NCBI RefSeq assembly: GCF_005696555.1
Contig: NZ_CP040005.1
Location: 2,418,001-2,482,000, forward strand
Direction: 5' to 3'
DNA: 64,000 nt
Origin: Actinomyces sp. oral taxon 171 str. F0337
Lineage (GTDB): Bacteria > Actinomycetota > Actinomycetes > Actinomycetales > Actinomycetaceae
Below the pieces are notes generated by a model. The model ran no database searches. It was not told the origin of the DNA and worked only from the letters and a program-made list of their open reading frames with translations. Position numbers and translations under genes: made by a program. Below are positions 41,093-49,417 of this stretch, one piece after another. The stretch's first letter is position 1. Each line of letters starts with the position of its first letter.

Positions 41093-41665
41093 ATGAGCAG
41101 GACCGGCACGGGACAAGGCGAGACAGGACGCGGTCGTTGGAGGCCTGTCACCCCCGTCTCCGCGATGGTGGTGGGTCGCCTGCTCCTCGGAGTGCCCGGC
41201 GTCATCGGGCTGACGGTGATCGTGCTGACCTGGTCCGCTATGACCGGGGCCAGCCTGGGACTCGGCCGGGCGGTCCTGTTCTCCCTGGTGGCGGTGGCCG
41301 TGCGCGAGGCCGTCGACGCCTCCGCGCACCGGCTCATCATGCGGGCCTGGCGCTCCCGGGACGCTCATGGTCTCCTGCTGACTCTCGTTGCCGTGGTCTG
41401 CCCCGCACTCGCCGGGTTCTTGGCAACCCGGCTCCTCGCTCCGGCGTCGACGACGGCGCTGACGGTTCTCACATGGCTGCCGTTCATGGCCTTCGTCGCC
41501 GTCATTGAGAGACCGTGGGACACCTCGCTCGGCTATGACGCCATCGAGGAGCGCGCCCACCAGCCCCAGCCGATCCCGCCGGAGTACGTCACCGCCGACT
41601 TCCGCGACGGCCGCCGGCACGTTCCCGAGCTCAGCCGGGTCGCACTGAGCCGGACAGCGCCGTAG
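41093..41665 (+). CDS. Small integral membrane protein, paralogue of the 56158-56688 protein
   Basis: 190 aa, unknown function. I choose ATG 41093 with AGAAGGGA just upstream; the frame is open from 40970. About four hydrophobic segments: VSAMVVGRLLLGVPGVIGLTVIVL, AVLFSLVAVAVREAV, LLLTLVAVVCPALAGFLATRLL and ALTVLTWLPFMAFVAVI, then a polar tail. It aligns along its length with the second protein: VGRLLLG/AGRILLA, TWSAMTGASLG/IWSALTHTGLS, VREAVDASAHRLIMR/VCETLDAASMRLTMR, VCPALAGFLATRLLAPA/ICPAVGGATAAMLFAPA, and ERPWD/DKPWT. It borders the accessory island on its left. TAGAAT at 41041-41046 could be its -10 element. Confidence 0.75.
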   Translation: MSRTGTGQGETGRGRWRPVTPVSAMVVGRLLLGVPGVIGLTVIVLTWSAMTGASLGLGRAVLFSLVAVAVREAVDASAHRLIMRAWRSRDAHGLLLTLVAVVCPALAGFLATRLLAPASTTALTVLTWLPFMAFVAVIERPWDTSLGYDAIEERAHQPQPIPPEYVTADFRDGRRHVPELSRVALSRTAP

Positions 41666-42107
41666 GCACCCGACCGCCTCGCACCGACCAGGTCAGCACT
41701 CAGTTGATCGGCGCCGCGCAGAATCCGCAATGCCTTTCATCTTGCGTGCGACATCAGGATGAATGCTACCTCCAAGGAGTTGCCCAACCGGTTGAGGGTG
41801 CAGTGGCCTGGAGCGATCAAACAGACGCGAATGATGAATATCATTCACAGCGCGATTACAAAGATGCAACTTTGACTCGTAGATAAAAGCTCCACCCAAA
41901 TTTGTAAAGAGCTTACTGTCAGTAACCCACTGATGGGGAGAGGTTCTGACCAGCCGATTATCGATGGGACGAGAGCACCGGCAGGCGCCATCATCTACGC
42001 AAAGAGAATTGTTTTGCGAACGCGATAAATAAACTTCACCCCAAATAAGGCGCACAGAAAGAAAACTAGCAACCCAAAAACGCCACACCTTCCAGCCCGC
42101 ACGTATT
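41666..42107. other. Island left junction, no intact gene
   Basis: 442 nt between the plus-strand membrane-protein gene and the minus-strand dehydrogenase gene. Base composition drops sharply around 41700. On the minus strand a frame stays open to 41693 and its last 45 codons look protein-like (ending GIADSARRRSTEC), but I cannot assign it. It may be the tail of a lost gene. No attachment-site repeat was found against the right flank. Confidence 0.4.
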
Positions 42108-43049
42108 TCATGACTGAAGATAGTCCACGAGAAAGGCTCCAGCGGCAACATCAAGGACAGCCGATCCCACTGACTTGTAGACAGATCTCCTACCATTGAG
42201 ATTGGCAATTTTCCAGCAAGGTTCGTCGAGAACCGCGGACACATTGTGAGCAGCATCGAGAAGATCATCAGGAATCTCTATTGATTGTCGGCGACACTCC
42301 TCGACAGTGTCACATATAATGACATCGACGTTCCTAAACGATTCGGGAATCCATTCAGAAAGTCCAGGTATCGACGCCCCGATCGCGTTGACGTGGGCGG
42401 CATCATCGACATGATTTATATCAAGGAACGGCGATCTGGCGGCAGTGACACTGGTAATGACGTGGGCACCCTTAATCGCCTTCATTAAGTCAGGTTCTGC
42501 CGAGACAGAAATATGTTGGCAGGCGTATCTGGAAGCGAGATTAGAAGCCAGTTTAAACCTCCTTCCCCAGATCGTAAACCGCGCTTTCGGATATACCGAA
42601 GAGAGTGCAAGAAGATGCGAGCGGGCCTCAATTCCGGTACCGATAATGGTAAAATAGACCGCCTCTGGTCTTACGTGCCGAGTAACTGCGCAGGTTGTCG
42701 CAGCCGTCCGGATCGCAGTAACCGAATCTGCATCAAGACTCACCTTTGGATCACCCGACACAGGATCGATGAGGACGACTACCCCCGGATGGGAAGGGCT
42801 TCCCTGAGAAACTCGCTTGGTGAGCGACACGATCTTGACACCCATGATTAACTTACCAGGCTTCTCGGCAACTGCCGCCATAAGCCCGAGTCCATTACCA
42901 GTGTTTGTTCGTATGATCTGTCTTGGTGACGATGCCGCTTGAGCGGCGGCTTGCTCTCTAAGAGCCACGACCATTCGGTCAGCTAGACACGTCCAGAACC
43001 CTTTTCGATCAGCGGCCCTCCATATCGCTTCGGCACCGATTTGAATCAT
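42108..43049 (-). CDS. Ornithine cyclodeaminase/mu-crystallin-family dehydrogenase
   Basis: NAD(P)-dependent enzyme of the OCD/mu-crystallin/AlaDH-archaeal family, 313 aa. I choose ATG 43049 because AGGAG lies 5 nt upstream; the frame begins at 43082. Family marks are GVKIVSLTKR (substrate-side Lys), VVVLIDPVSGDPKVSLDADSVTAIRTAATTCAVTRHV, the Rossmann region FTIIGTGIEARSHLLAL, and GAHVITSVTAARSPF. Members act as cyclodeaminases, imine reductases or L-amino-acid dehydrogenases. It is the last gene of the island operon, 8 nt after the BacA-like gene, so it may reduce or reductively aminate a product of that pathway. Codon use is much less GC-rich than in the chromosomal genes. Confidence 0.85.
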   Translation of the reverse strand: MIQIGAEAIWRAADRKGFWTCLADRMVVALREQAAAQAASSPRQIIRTNTGNGLGLMAAVAEKPGKLIMGVKIVSLTKRVSQGSPSHPGVVVLIDPVSGDPKVSLDADSVTAIRTAATTCAVTRHVRPEAVYFTIIGTGIEARSHLLALSSVYPKARFTIWGRRFKLASNLASRYACQHISVSAEPDLMKAIKGAHVITSVTAARSPFLDINHVDDAAHVNAIGASIPGLSEWIPESFRNVDVIICDTVEECRRQSIEIPDDLLDAAHNVSAVLDEPCWKIANLNGRRSVYKSVGSAVLDVAAGAFLVDYLQS

Positions 43050-43057
43050 CTTCGCTC

Positions 43058-43660
43058 CTAACCGTGAGTGAAAACGGTCCACACCATTTCAATTGGACGT
43101 TGATTCGAGAAGAAAACAAGGTTGTGTTTTTCTGCAGCTGAATGGGTAGTAAGAGCGACATCGTAATCGCCATTTTCGACAGCGCTTGCTGCTGCTGCAG
43201 TCGAATTAGCGGCAACAATACCTGCACATTTGTGCCTTGGTGGCATAAGTTCAGCGATGAGAGGGACCGGCGCCGGATGGCTAATAACTTCGAATTGTGA
43301 GCGAAGGAAGTCGCCCGGGCGTTTGGCCAGCCCATACTGTGGGGTCAGCATAAGAAAAACGCTGTGCACGCTCAGGACGGGGTCCATATAAAAATCATTG
43401 ATTCCATGAAATGCATTGGCAACCACAAGATACTCCGACTCTCCTACAGAGACCGATCTAGCAGCGTCCCGATATGACGGATATAACAGAATTCGACAGT
43501 TATCTGTGCCGAAACTTTTTGTGCCGAAACTTTTTGTGCCGAAACTTTTAAGGAAATACCTTGCTGCATGTTCACTGCTAGTTCCCGACGGGCCGAGAGT
43601 CGAAATCTGGGATGACGAACGAATTGAAGGTATGTCACCATTAACAGTGAAGTAAGTCAT
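43058..43660 (-). CDS. BacA-type prephenate decarboxylase homologue
   Basis: 200 aa. The protein resembles a prephenate dehydratase catalytic domain (TLGPSGTSSEHAARYF, residues 21-36) but lacks the TRF motif and the ACT domain. It matches my memory of BacA of bacilysin synthesis much more closely: EYLVVANAFHGINDFYMDP (77-94), LTPQYGLAKRP (105-115), VISHPAP, NSTAAAA, YDVALTTHSA and a C-terminal PIEMVWTVFTHG. BacA-type enzymes decarboxylate prephenate without aromatising it, giving dihydro-4-hydroxyphenylpyruvate. Residues 39-53 are three SFGT-K/D repeats encoded by a 15-bp tandem repeat not expected in the family. It lies 33 nt after the aminotransferase gene, which could aminate its keto-acid product. 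Confidence 0.8.
   Translation of the reverse strand: MTYFTVNGDIPSIRSSSQISTLGPSGTSSEHAARYFLKSFGTKSFGTKSFGTDNCRILLYPSYRDAARSVSVGESEYLVVANAFHGINDFYMDPVLSVHSVFLMLTPQYGLAKRPGDFLRSQFEVISHPAPVPLIAELMPPRHKCAGIVAANSTAAAASAVENGDYDVALTTHSAAEKHNLVFFSNQRPIEMVWTVFTHG
43506..43549. repeat. 15-bp in-frame tandem repeat inside the BacA-like gene
   Basis: Three consecutive copies of GTGCCGAAACTTTTT (the last lacks its final base). On the coding strand they give SFGTK-SFGTK-SFGTD. Changes in copy number would keep the frame. Confidence 0.9.
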
Positions 43661-43693
43661 GGTCGTGCTTCTTTCTAGGGGTGACCAATGGAG

Positions 43694-44578
43694 TTAATAG
43701 GTTGCGCGCGTTTTTTCTTCGTACTGTTGACAAATATGGCGAGTGAAATCACCTGGTTTGCCATCACGAATTTTCTGTCCCTCGATGGATGTCACCGGGG
43801 AGATCTCTATCCCTGTTCCTGTCAAGAGAAGTTCATCCGCGGCAAATAGTTCTGCCAATTCAACGGGACGTTCGATAACTTCGTATCCGTCATGCTTCGC
43901 CATATTTAGCACGAGCGACCGGGTTATACCGGGCAGTATCCCTTGGTCTAGCGAGGGAGTGATAACAGCATCACCTCGCCTGAGAATAATGTTGCTGGTC
44001 GATGCTTCAGCAACACGTCCTTCACTTGTCAGCAGTAGCGCGTCGTCGTAACCGCGGACGGTGCATTCGTCGACGGCGAGAGCGCTGGACACGTACGCAC
44101 CGCTGATTTTTGCCCTTGCGGGCATAGATGCGTTAGCAACTCTGCGGGTGGAGGCGATCCCGAGACGGGTAGGACGCCCCAATCGGGAAGACATAGAAAC
44201 AGATGTAAGTATAACACTATGAGCAACACCCGATAGTTTTACTCCGAACGGCGTTCCCGGCAAGAACGTCGTTTTGCATACAACCGGTCGAATATAGCAA
44301 TCGTCATCATGGTGATTCCGTGTGACGAGTTCCTCTGCGATGCTGATGAGTTCTTCGACGCTTTCGCGGATATCAATCCGAAGTACCTGACACGAAGCTC
44401 GCAAGCGCTCGAAATGAGCCTTGGCTTCGAAGGGCCGCACCTGCGTATCCTTTTTGCTTCGGTAGGCGCGGATCCCTTCGAATACGGCAGTGCCGTACTG
44501 AAGTCCCTGGGTAGAGAGGCTAAGATGAGGAGAGGTGGCATTAACCCATCTTCCATCTAAGTAGGCTGATACCGTCAT
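43694..44578 (-). CDS. Class IV (branched-chain type) aminotransferase
   Basis: PLP-dependent aminotransferase, 294 aa, IlvE/D-amino-acid-transaminase fold. The catalytic Lys is K157 in PARAKISGAYVSSALA; the N-terminus has LSLSTQGLQYGTAVFEGIRAY, the pyridoxal-site Glu region is EGRVAEASTSNIIL, and the phosphate-binding loop lies in GILPGITRSLVL and LTGTGIEISPV. ATG 44578 overlaps the ligase stop (ATGA). A housekeeping ilvE would not normally lie in such an operon; here it is likely to convert the cyclic keto acid made by the BacA-like enzyme into an amino acid, or to supply a branched-chain precursor. Confidence 0.88.
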   Translation of the reverse strand: MTVSAYLDGRWVNATSPHLSLSTQGLQYGTAVFEGIRAYRSKKDTQVRPFEAKAHFERLRASCQVLRIDIRESVEELISIAEELVTRNHHDDDCYIRPVVCKTTFLPGTPFGVKLSGVAHSVILTSVSMSSRLGRPTRLGIASTRRVANASMPARAKISGAYVSSALAVDECTVRGYDDALLLTSEGRVAEASTSNIILRRGDAVITPSLDQGILPGITRSLVLNMAKHDGYEVIERPVELAELFAADELLLTGTGIEISPVTSIEGQKIRDGKPGDFTRHICQQYEEKTRATY

Positions 44579-45972
44579 GGTGCTGTCCTATTTTCACGTT
44601 GATTTGCGATCTGGCTAGCCGAATCAGTCTCGACTCTTAATTGATTATCGCGGTGGTCACGAATCCGAGCTGCTTTCCAACTAACCATGGCTCCTGTGGA
44701 CGTCCGTGCGTCCGTCTTGCCCCAGAACACGTGAACAGGAACGTCCAGTTTATCCGAGAGCGCGTGGGCGTGTAGTTCCGCCAGGTGATGGTCTTTCGTG
44801 GAGATTTCATGGGTGGATTCCAGAACTAGGTCCACTTCGTCATGATTATTGCGCCGATGGATTTCAACCTGATAGTCGAGGAAGGCGGGACAATCTTCGA
44901 GAATGGCCACCTCAAAGTCGTATGCAGTATAAACTTTGTTCCCGATGCAAAGCTTGTCGCGGGCTCGACCGATCGGCGTGATGGTGAAGTCTTGTCCTGT
45001 CCCATGGGCGCGGATCAAATCTCCGGTGCGATATCGAACTAGGGGCTTAGCCCCGCGGTAGAGGTGAGTGACGACGAGTTCCCCTTCTCGTTGTTCTGAA
45101 CTAGGGCTTAGGACCATACCGGTATCAGGGTTGATGATTTCGTAGTAGTAGTTCAGAGGCGTCGTCCGTAGGTGGCCATCTTTTTGACAGACAGCCAGGA
45201 TGGAAGCCTCTTGCGATGCATACATGCAACTGTAGACGTCAGCGTTCCATACTTCGCAGATTTGTCTCAACAGTTGTGGACTTGCTAACTCACCAACTGT
45301 GAGGATGACTCGGATATCTAGAGAAACCGGGTCGATGCCTGAAGAGAGAAGATGCCTAGCTAAGAGGATTGTCATCCCTGGTGTGCAAGTCAGACCAGTG
45401 ATCGGCAGGCGTTGGAGCAAGTGCGAAGCACGGTCAAAACCGACGACGGGAGAATGTGGCCACATTTTTATACTGCTGTGTCCGAGGCTTCTGAATACAT
45501 CACCAAAAGTGTCTCCGGTCGAATGCAACTCTGTTGGCCCCATCACAGCGATCGAGAGGTTCTCGCCATAGGTGTTCAAAAGATTTCGGTAACCTTCGCA
45601 GAGAGCGATTCCGGTGCGTATGGAGTCCTCGGCTGTGCGTGGACATGGAGTAGAGATTCCCGTCGTACCCGTAGTCTCGTAGTACACCCACGTGTGCTCG
45701 AGACTTAAACTTGCCACATCGTCAAGGTGTTGTCGAAGATCCTCCTTGGAGGTAAACGGTAGAGAGTCGATAGGTGCGGTTGCTCCCAGATCTGCAAAAT
45801 GACGCTGGTAGAACGGAGATCTCTCCCGACAGTATTCAATGGTTTGTCGCAAATTCGTGAACTGCCATTCATTCAGAGTTTCCGTATCCATGTCCCCTGC
45901 CCATTGGCGCCTCTGCTTAACTGCGAATTTGTTTGCGACATTCCATAGTTCCGAGTTTCCAAGAGGGATCAT
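44575..45972 (-). CDS. PaaK-like adenylate-forming ligase
   Basis: Acyl-adenylating enzyme of the phenylacetate-CoA ligase group, 465 aa from ATG 45972 (AGGAG 10 nt upstream; the frame opens at 46044). The N-terminus has LRQTIEYCRERSPFYQRHFAD, typical of PaaK. The ATP loop is YYETTGTTGISTPCPRT (98-113), then TPGM, VGELAS, and the hinge motif LVRYRTGDLI (311-320). It activates a carboxylate as an AMP ester; the acceptor may be CoA or an amine. No carrier protein or NRPS module is encoded nearby, so it may make an amide or thioester directly. It begins 1 nt after the DUF2000 gene and overlaps the aminotransferase gene. Confidence 0.85.
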   Translation of the reverse strand: MIPLGNSELWNVANKFAVKQRRQWAGDMDTETLNEWQFTNLRQTIEYCRERSPFYQRHFADLGATAPIDSLPFTSKEDLRQHLDDVASLSLEHTWVYYETTGTTGISTPCPRTAEDSIRTGIALCEGYRNLLNTYGENLSIAVMGPTELHSTGDTFGDVFRSLGHSSIKMWPHSPVVGFDRASHLLQRLPITGLTCTPGMTILLARHLLSSGIDPVSLDIRVILTVGELASPQLLRQICEVWNADVYSCMYASQEASILAVCQKDGHLRTTPLNYYYEIINPDTGMVLSPSSEQREGELVVTHLYRGAKPLVRYRTGDLIRAHGTGQDFTITPIGRARDKLCIGNKVYTAYDFEVAILEDCPAFLDYQVEIHRRNNHDEVDLVLESTHEISTKDHHLAELHAHALSDKLDVPVHVFWGKTDARTSTGAMVSWKAARIRDHRDNQLRVETDSASQIANQRENRTAP

Positions 45973-45973
45973 T

Positions 45974-46405
45974 TTATTTTTTCTCCTGAGCGGGATAGAG
46001 AGGGAGGTCCCCAGTGAGTGAGTTGACGGCTCTCCTAGGACCACAGAGGCCGATTGCGGAGAGTTCGAGGTCGTGTGTGATGGTTGTACTCAGTTTGGAA
46101 ATATATTCATCGTACGTCTTGCAACCTTGTGCTAGGCGAGTGAAAGGAAAAGTGGCGATTCTGAAATCAGATTGAGTAGCACGGTCCCAGACAGATCTGA
46201 GCAGGTTTCCATTTCCTGCAAGAACAGGAAGCGGGGCCAGTACAACGCCAGGAAGTTCGGAATCAGCAGTTTTCACCGACGGTCCCATAAATGCGGGGAA
46301 GGCGGTTATGATCATCGCTGCAACAATCGATGCTGCATTGACCGCCAAACCTGTGGGGAGATATTGATCGATGACGATGACGGTTTTTTGTTGTTCTGTG
46401 TTCAT
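45974..46405 (-). CDS. DUF2000-family protein
   Basis: 143 aa. The layout fits DUF2000: an initial strand VIVIDQYLPTGLAVNAASIVAAM, then FPAFMGPSVKTADSELPGVVLAPLPVLAGN and a final IGLCGPRRAVNSLTGDLPLYP. Members are thought to have a peptidyl-tRNA-hydrolase-like fold, but no function is known. It follows the exporter gene by 6 nt with GAAAGGA in front of ATG 46405. Its place inside a biosynthetic operon suggests an enzymatic or binding role in the pathway; that is inference. Confidence 0.65.
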   Translation of the reverse strand: MNTEQQKTVIVIDQYLPTGLAVNAASIVAAMIITAFPAFMGPSVKTADSELPGVVLAPLPVLAGNGNLLRSVWDRATQSDFRIATFPFTRLAQGCKTYDEYISKLSTTITHDLELSAIGLCGPRRAVNSLTGDLPLYPAQEKK

Positions 46406-46411
46406 TGTTAG

Positions 46412-47359
46412 TCATCCTTTCGATGGGATGCAGTGTCGATGTGTTTGTTTTTCCTGTGAAAGTTGGGGATTTCGCGCGTTCATAGCGACACCGACGATAA
46501 TGGTAACTGCGCCGATCGCTTTAAGTGGGGTGATGTGTTCTCCTGCGATCGCTATTGCCCACACAACTCCGAATACAGGAACGAGATTCAGCATTGCGAC
46601 AGCCTGACTTGGTTTTAGCGCTGTGAGACCGAACGTATAGAGGAGGAACGCCACCGCGGAGCATCCGATAGCAAGATAGATTATCAGCCATACCGCAGAC
46701 GATCTAAGGTTAGTGTTCACCCCTTCCGGAAGAATCGGTACGAGTAGACAGAAACCAATACCTCCCCATAAGTTCTGCAGGCCCGTCGTGATAAGCACGC
46801 CGAGACGTCGGTTTGACGTCACATTTACTTGCTTCTGAGCTGACATCATGTTGTAGGCGGTCCAAGCGAGCCCACCGAGGAGAAGGAAGATAATACCCCA
46901 AGGTCGGTATGGAACTTCCTGTGCGGGTTTATTTGCTGTCACAAGCGCTACGCCAGCGAAGGCGACGAGAGCTCCAGCAACGTTTATCGTGGCTGGCTGA
47001 CGATGGTGAAAGATGGCTTCAGCGACCATCGTCATAACCGGATAGGATGCCACGATCAGTACGGCATCAGTGGCCGTCGCCAAGGCGACTCCATAGTTTT
47101 CTAGGGAAAAATATATCGTGATGCCAACCAGACCTGCGCCCGCCACGACGGCATGTGATCGCAGAGGTGCGCGCAGACGAACTCGGACGAACAGACAAAT
47201 GGTGATCAGTAGAATCCCTGCAGCCAGGAACCTGAGTGCTCCGAGAGTCAATGCCCCTACATCGCGGAGAACTACCTTCGTCACTGCAAAAGAGGTGCTC
47301 CATAAGAAGGCGGCACCAATAACGGCGCTGATGTGAAGCGATGTCGAGTCCTGTCTCAT
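46412..47359 (-). CDS. EamA/DMT-family transporter (probable exporter)
   Basis: Ten-helix drug/metabolite transporter, 315 aa, two EamA repeats. The first repeat begins HISAVIGAAFLWSTSFAVTKVVL and the second WGIIFLLLGGLAWTAYNMMSA; the last helices include LNLVPVFGVVWAIAIAGEHIT and GAVTIIVGVAMNAR. The stop of the Dabb gene overlaps ATG 47359. In this operon it most simply exports the product or gives self-protection; uptake of a precursor is an alternative. Confidence 0.9.
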   Translation of the reverse strand: MRQDSTSLHISAVIGAAFLWSTSFAVTKVVLRDVGALTLGALRFLAAGILLITICLFVRVRLRAPLRSHAVVAGAGLVGITIYFSLENYGVALATATDAVLIVASYPVMTMVAEAIFHHRQPATINVAGALVAFAGVALVTANKPAQEVPYRPWGIIFLLLGGLAWTAYNMMSAQKQVNVTSNRRLGVLITTGLQNLWGGIGFCLLVPILPEGVNTNLRSSAVWLIIYLAIGCSAVAFLLYTFGLTALKPSQAVAMLNLVPVFGVVWAIAIAGEHITPLKAIGAVTIIVGVAMNARNPQLSQEKQTHRHCIPSKG

Positions 47360-47661
47360 GAATGCTCACCACCGCACGGGAGAATATCGGCCACCATCCA
47401 CGTCGCAATCTGTCTCCAGGCCTCCTTGCCTCGTTGGTGCTCAGGATGGGACTGGAAGGTCTCGCAGTCAGCAGCAGTGTCGAAGGTGCTCACGAGGAGA
47501 AAATCGGCAGAGTCCGGCCTGTGAGTGATGTCCCACCCGCAGTACCAAGTTGCGATCTCCGGGATAGCAGCGGGATGACCGCTGGTGATCGTGGCAGCCG
47601 CCTGAGCACGAGGGTCTTCGCGCGACACGCCTGGCTTCAAAGTGAATGCGACAACGTGCAT
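47356..47661 (-). CDS. Stress-response A/B-barrel (Dabb) domain protein
   Basis: About 101 aa from ATG 47661; a TTG at 47679 with AGAGAGG in front would add six residues. The Dabb pattern is MHVVAFTLKPGV at the start, DFLLVSTFDTAADCETFQSHPEHQ in the middle and a C-terminal WMVADI. Dabb proteins are small ferredoxin-like barrels; some are polyketide or terpenophenol cyclases, most are uncharacterised. It is the first intact gene of the island operon and overlaps the exporter gene by 4 nt. Confidence 0.75.
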   Translation of the reverse strand: MHVVAFTLKPGVSREDPRAQAAATITSGHPAAIPEIATWYCGWDITHRPDSADFLLVSTFDTAADCETFQSHPEHQRGKEAWRQIATWMVADILPCGGEHS

Positions 47662-47751
47662 GAACTGGCTCTCATTCAAAGCTGACCTCTCTTTCGTCCA
47701 TCGGAGGAGGGCGCATTGCACGTAGATCCTACGCACCGTAACCCCTAAGGT

Positions 47752-47801
47752 GACTACTAGTCGTAGTCTTGAGCATATATCACATGCATGCCCCAACCAA
47801 A
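47752..47801 (-). promoter_or_regulatory. Candidate promoter and operator of the island operon
   Basis: On the minus strand, TTTGGT (47796-47801) and TATATG (47774-47779) are 16 nt apart and could be -35 and -10. Just downstream lies GACTACTAGTCGTAGTC (47752-47768 on the plus strand), with 6-bp inverted arms GACTAC/GTAGTC, well placed for a repressor. The first intact gene starts about 90 nt further on. Confidence 0.4.
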
Positions 47802-48001
47802 TGGATGCCGAGGCCGCTATCGATGTGCCTTGTCATCTTTCGTTCAGATCTCGCATGTGCCGTGCGATGAGGGGGCGCCTAGTATCGCTGGGGCCATACC
47901 TGCAGCATGTCAGGGCTTGGCCGGATCAAGTGAACCGTCCCGGGTTTGATGGAGGCAGTGATGACACGGAAGGATCACTGCCATGGGACAGAAGAAGTAC
48001 C

Positions 48002-49417
48002 GGTAGTGCCTCGTAGTGTGGTGTAGCCGCCGGTGGCTTGCTCTCGTATTGGTTGTGGGTGCGGTCACCGTGTGGTCCTTCGAGTCAACCTTCCACCGAA
48101 TCCTCGAAAGGACATCATCACGATGACCGCTCCTTACATTGTCGACCCTGCTGGAGCCCTTGACCAGGCTCTGGGACAGGCCTGCCCGGACCTGATGCGC
48201 AGTCTGCTGCAGACCATGGTCAACGCCCTGCTGTCGGCCGGTGCCGACGCGGTGTGCGGCGCCGAGTACGGTCAGGCCAGCCCCCAGCGCAGGGCCCAGC
48301 GCAACGGCTACCGCCACCGGGACCTGGACACCCGGGTCGGGACCATTGACGTGGCTGTTCCCAGGCTGCGTACCGGCTCGTACTTCCCCGACTGGCTGCT
48401 CGAGCGCCGCAAACGGGCCGAGTCCGCGCTGATCACGGTGGTCGCCGACGCCTTACCTGGCCCGGGGTCTCCACCCGACGCATGGACAAGCTGGTAGGCG
48501 CCCTGGGCATCAGCTCACTGCCCGGAGTCACAGGTCTCACGCATGGCGGCCGAGCTCGACGAGCACGTCGCCTCCTTCCGCAACCCTCCCCTGGGCGACG
48601 CCGGCCCCTTCATCTTCGTAGCGGCCGACGCCCTGACAATGAAGGTCCGCGAAGGCGGTCGCGTGGTCAGTGCGGTGGTCCTGACAGCCACTGGGGTCAA
48701 CGCCGACGGACACCGCGAGGTCCTGGGCCTGCGGGTAGCCACCTGCGAGAGCGGAGCAGCGTGGAACGAGTTCCTCGCCGACCTGGTCGCCCGAGGCCTG
48801 GGAGGGGTACGGCTTGTCACCTCTGACGCCCACACGGGTCTGGTCGAGGCCATCGCCGCGAACCTGCCCGCAGCGACCTGGCAGCGCTGCCCCACCCACT
48901 ACGCCGCCAACCTGATGACAGTGACCCCCAAGAGCGCCTGGCCGGCCCTCAAGACCATGCTTCACGCTCCACTCGGTTTACGACCAGCCCGACGCAGCAG
49001 CCGTCCAGGCCCAGTTCGACCGCCTCCTGGACTACACCCGTGACCTGCTGCCCCAGGCCGCTGACCACCTCGACGCCGCGCGAGCCGACCTGCTGGCCTA
49101 CCGCCGCCTTCCCCGTCGAGGTATGGCGGCAGATCTGGTCCAACAACCCCCAAGAACGCCTCAACAAGGAGATCCGCCGCCGCACCGACTCAGTGGGCAT
49201 CTTCCCCAACAGGGACGCCATCACCCGCCTGGTCGGCGCCGTCCTGGCCGAGCAGACCGACGAATGGGCTGAGAACCGCCGCTACCTCAGCCTGGACACC
49301 CTCAAACAGTGCCAGACCACCAACAAGCTCCAGGACGACCATCCAGACACGCCCCCGACACTGACCCACTGACCCCTAACCACGAAGGGCCTCTACACCA
49401 CTACCAGGGACTTGACC
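48002..49417 (+). mobile_element. IS256-family element nested in IS3 orfA, with 8-bp target duplication
   Basis: A 1416-bp element. Its ends (48002-48026 and 49393-49417) are imperfect 25-bp inverted repeats, both beginning GGT and sharing GTGGTGTAG. The same 8 bp, GAAGTACC, flanks both sides (47994-48001 and 49418-49425). Removing the element and one copy of the 8 bp restores the IS3 orfA frame (KKY-PDEL). Confidence 0.85.
48123..49372 (+). pseudogene. IS256-family (Mutator-type) transposase, frameshifted
   Basis: Three fragments in different frames together make a full transposase. The first (ATG 48123) has LLQTMVNALLSAGADAVCGAEYGQ and RNGYRHRDLDTRVGTIDVAVPRLRTGSYFP. The second (from about 48500) has the first catalytic Asp in VAADALTMKVREGG and the second in [14 protein letters not shown]. 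The third (from about 49080) has the catalytic Glu in [23 protein letters not shown] and ends at TGA 49370-49372. At least two frameshifts inactivate it. Confidence 0.88.

Noticed and set aside
41693..42268. Minus-strand frame overlapping the OCD-family gene
   Set aside because: Its first part is the dehydrogenase gene in another frame; the remainder has no start of its own.
43058..43660. Ordinary prephenate dehydratase (pheA)
   Set aside because: No TRF motif, no ACT domain, and the C-terminal half matches BacA-type sequence better.
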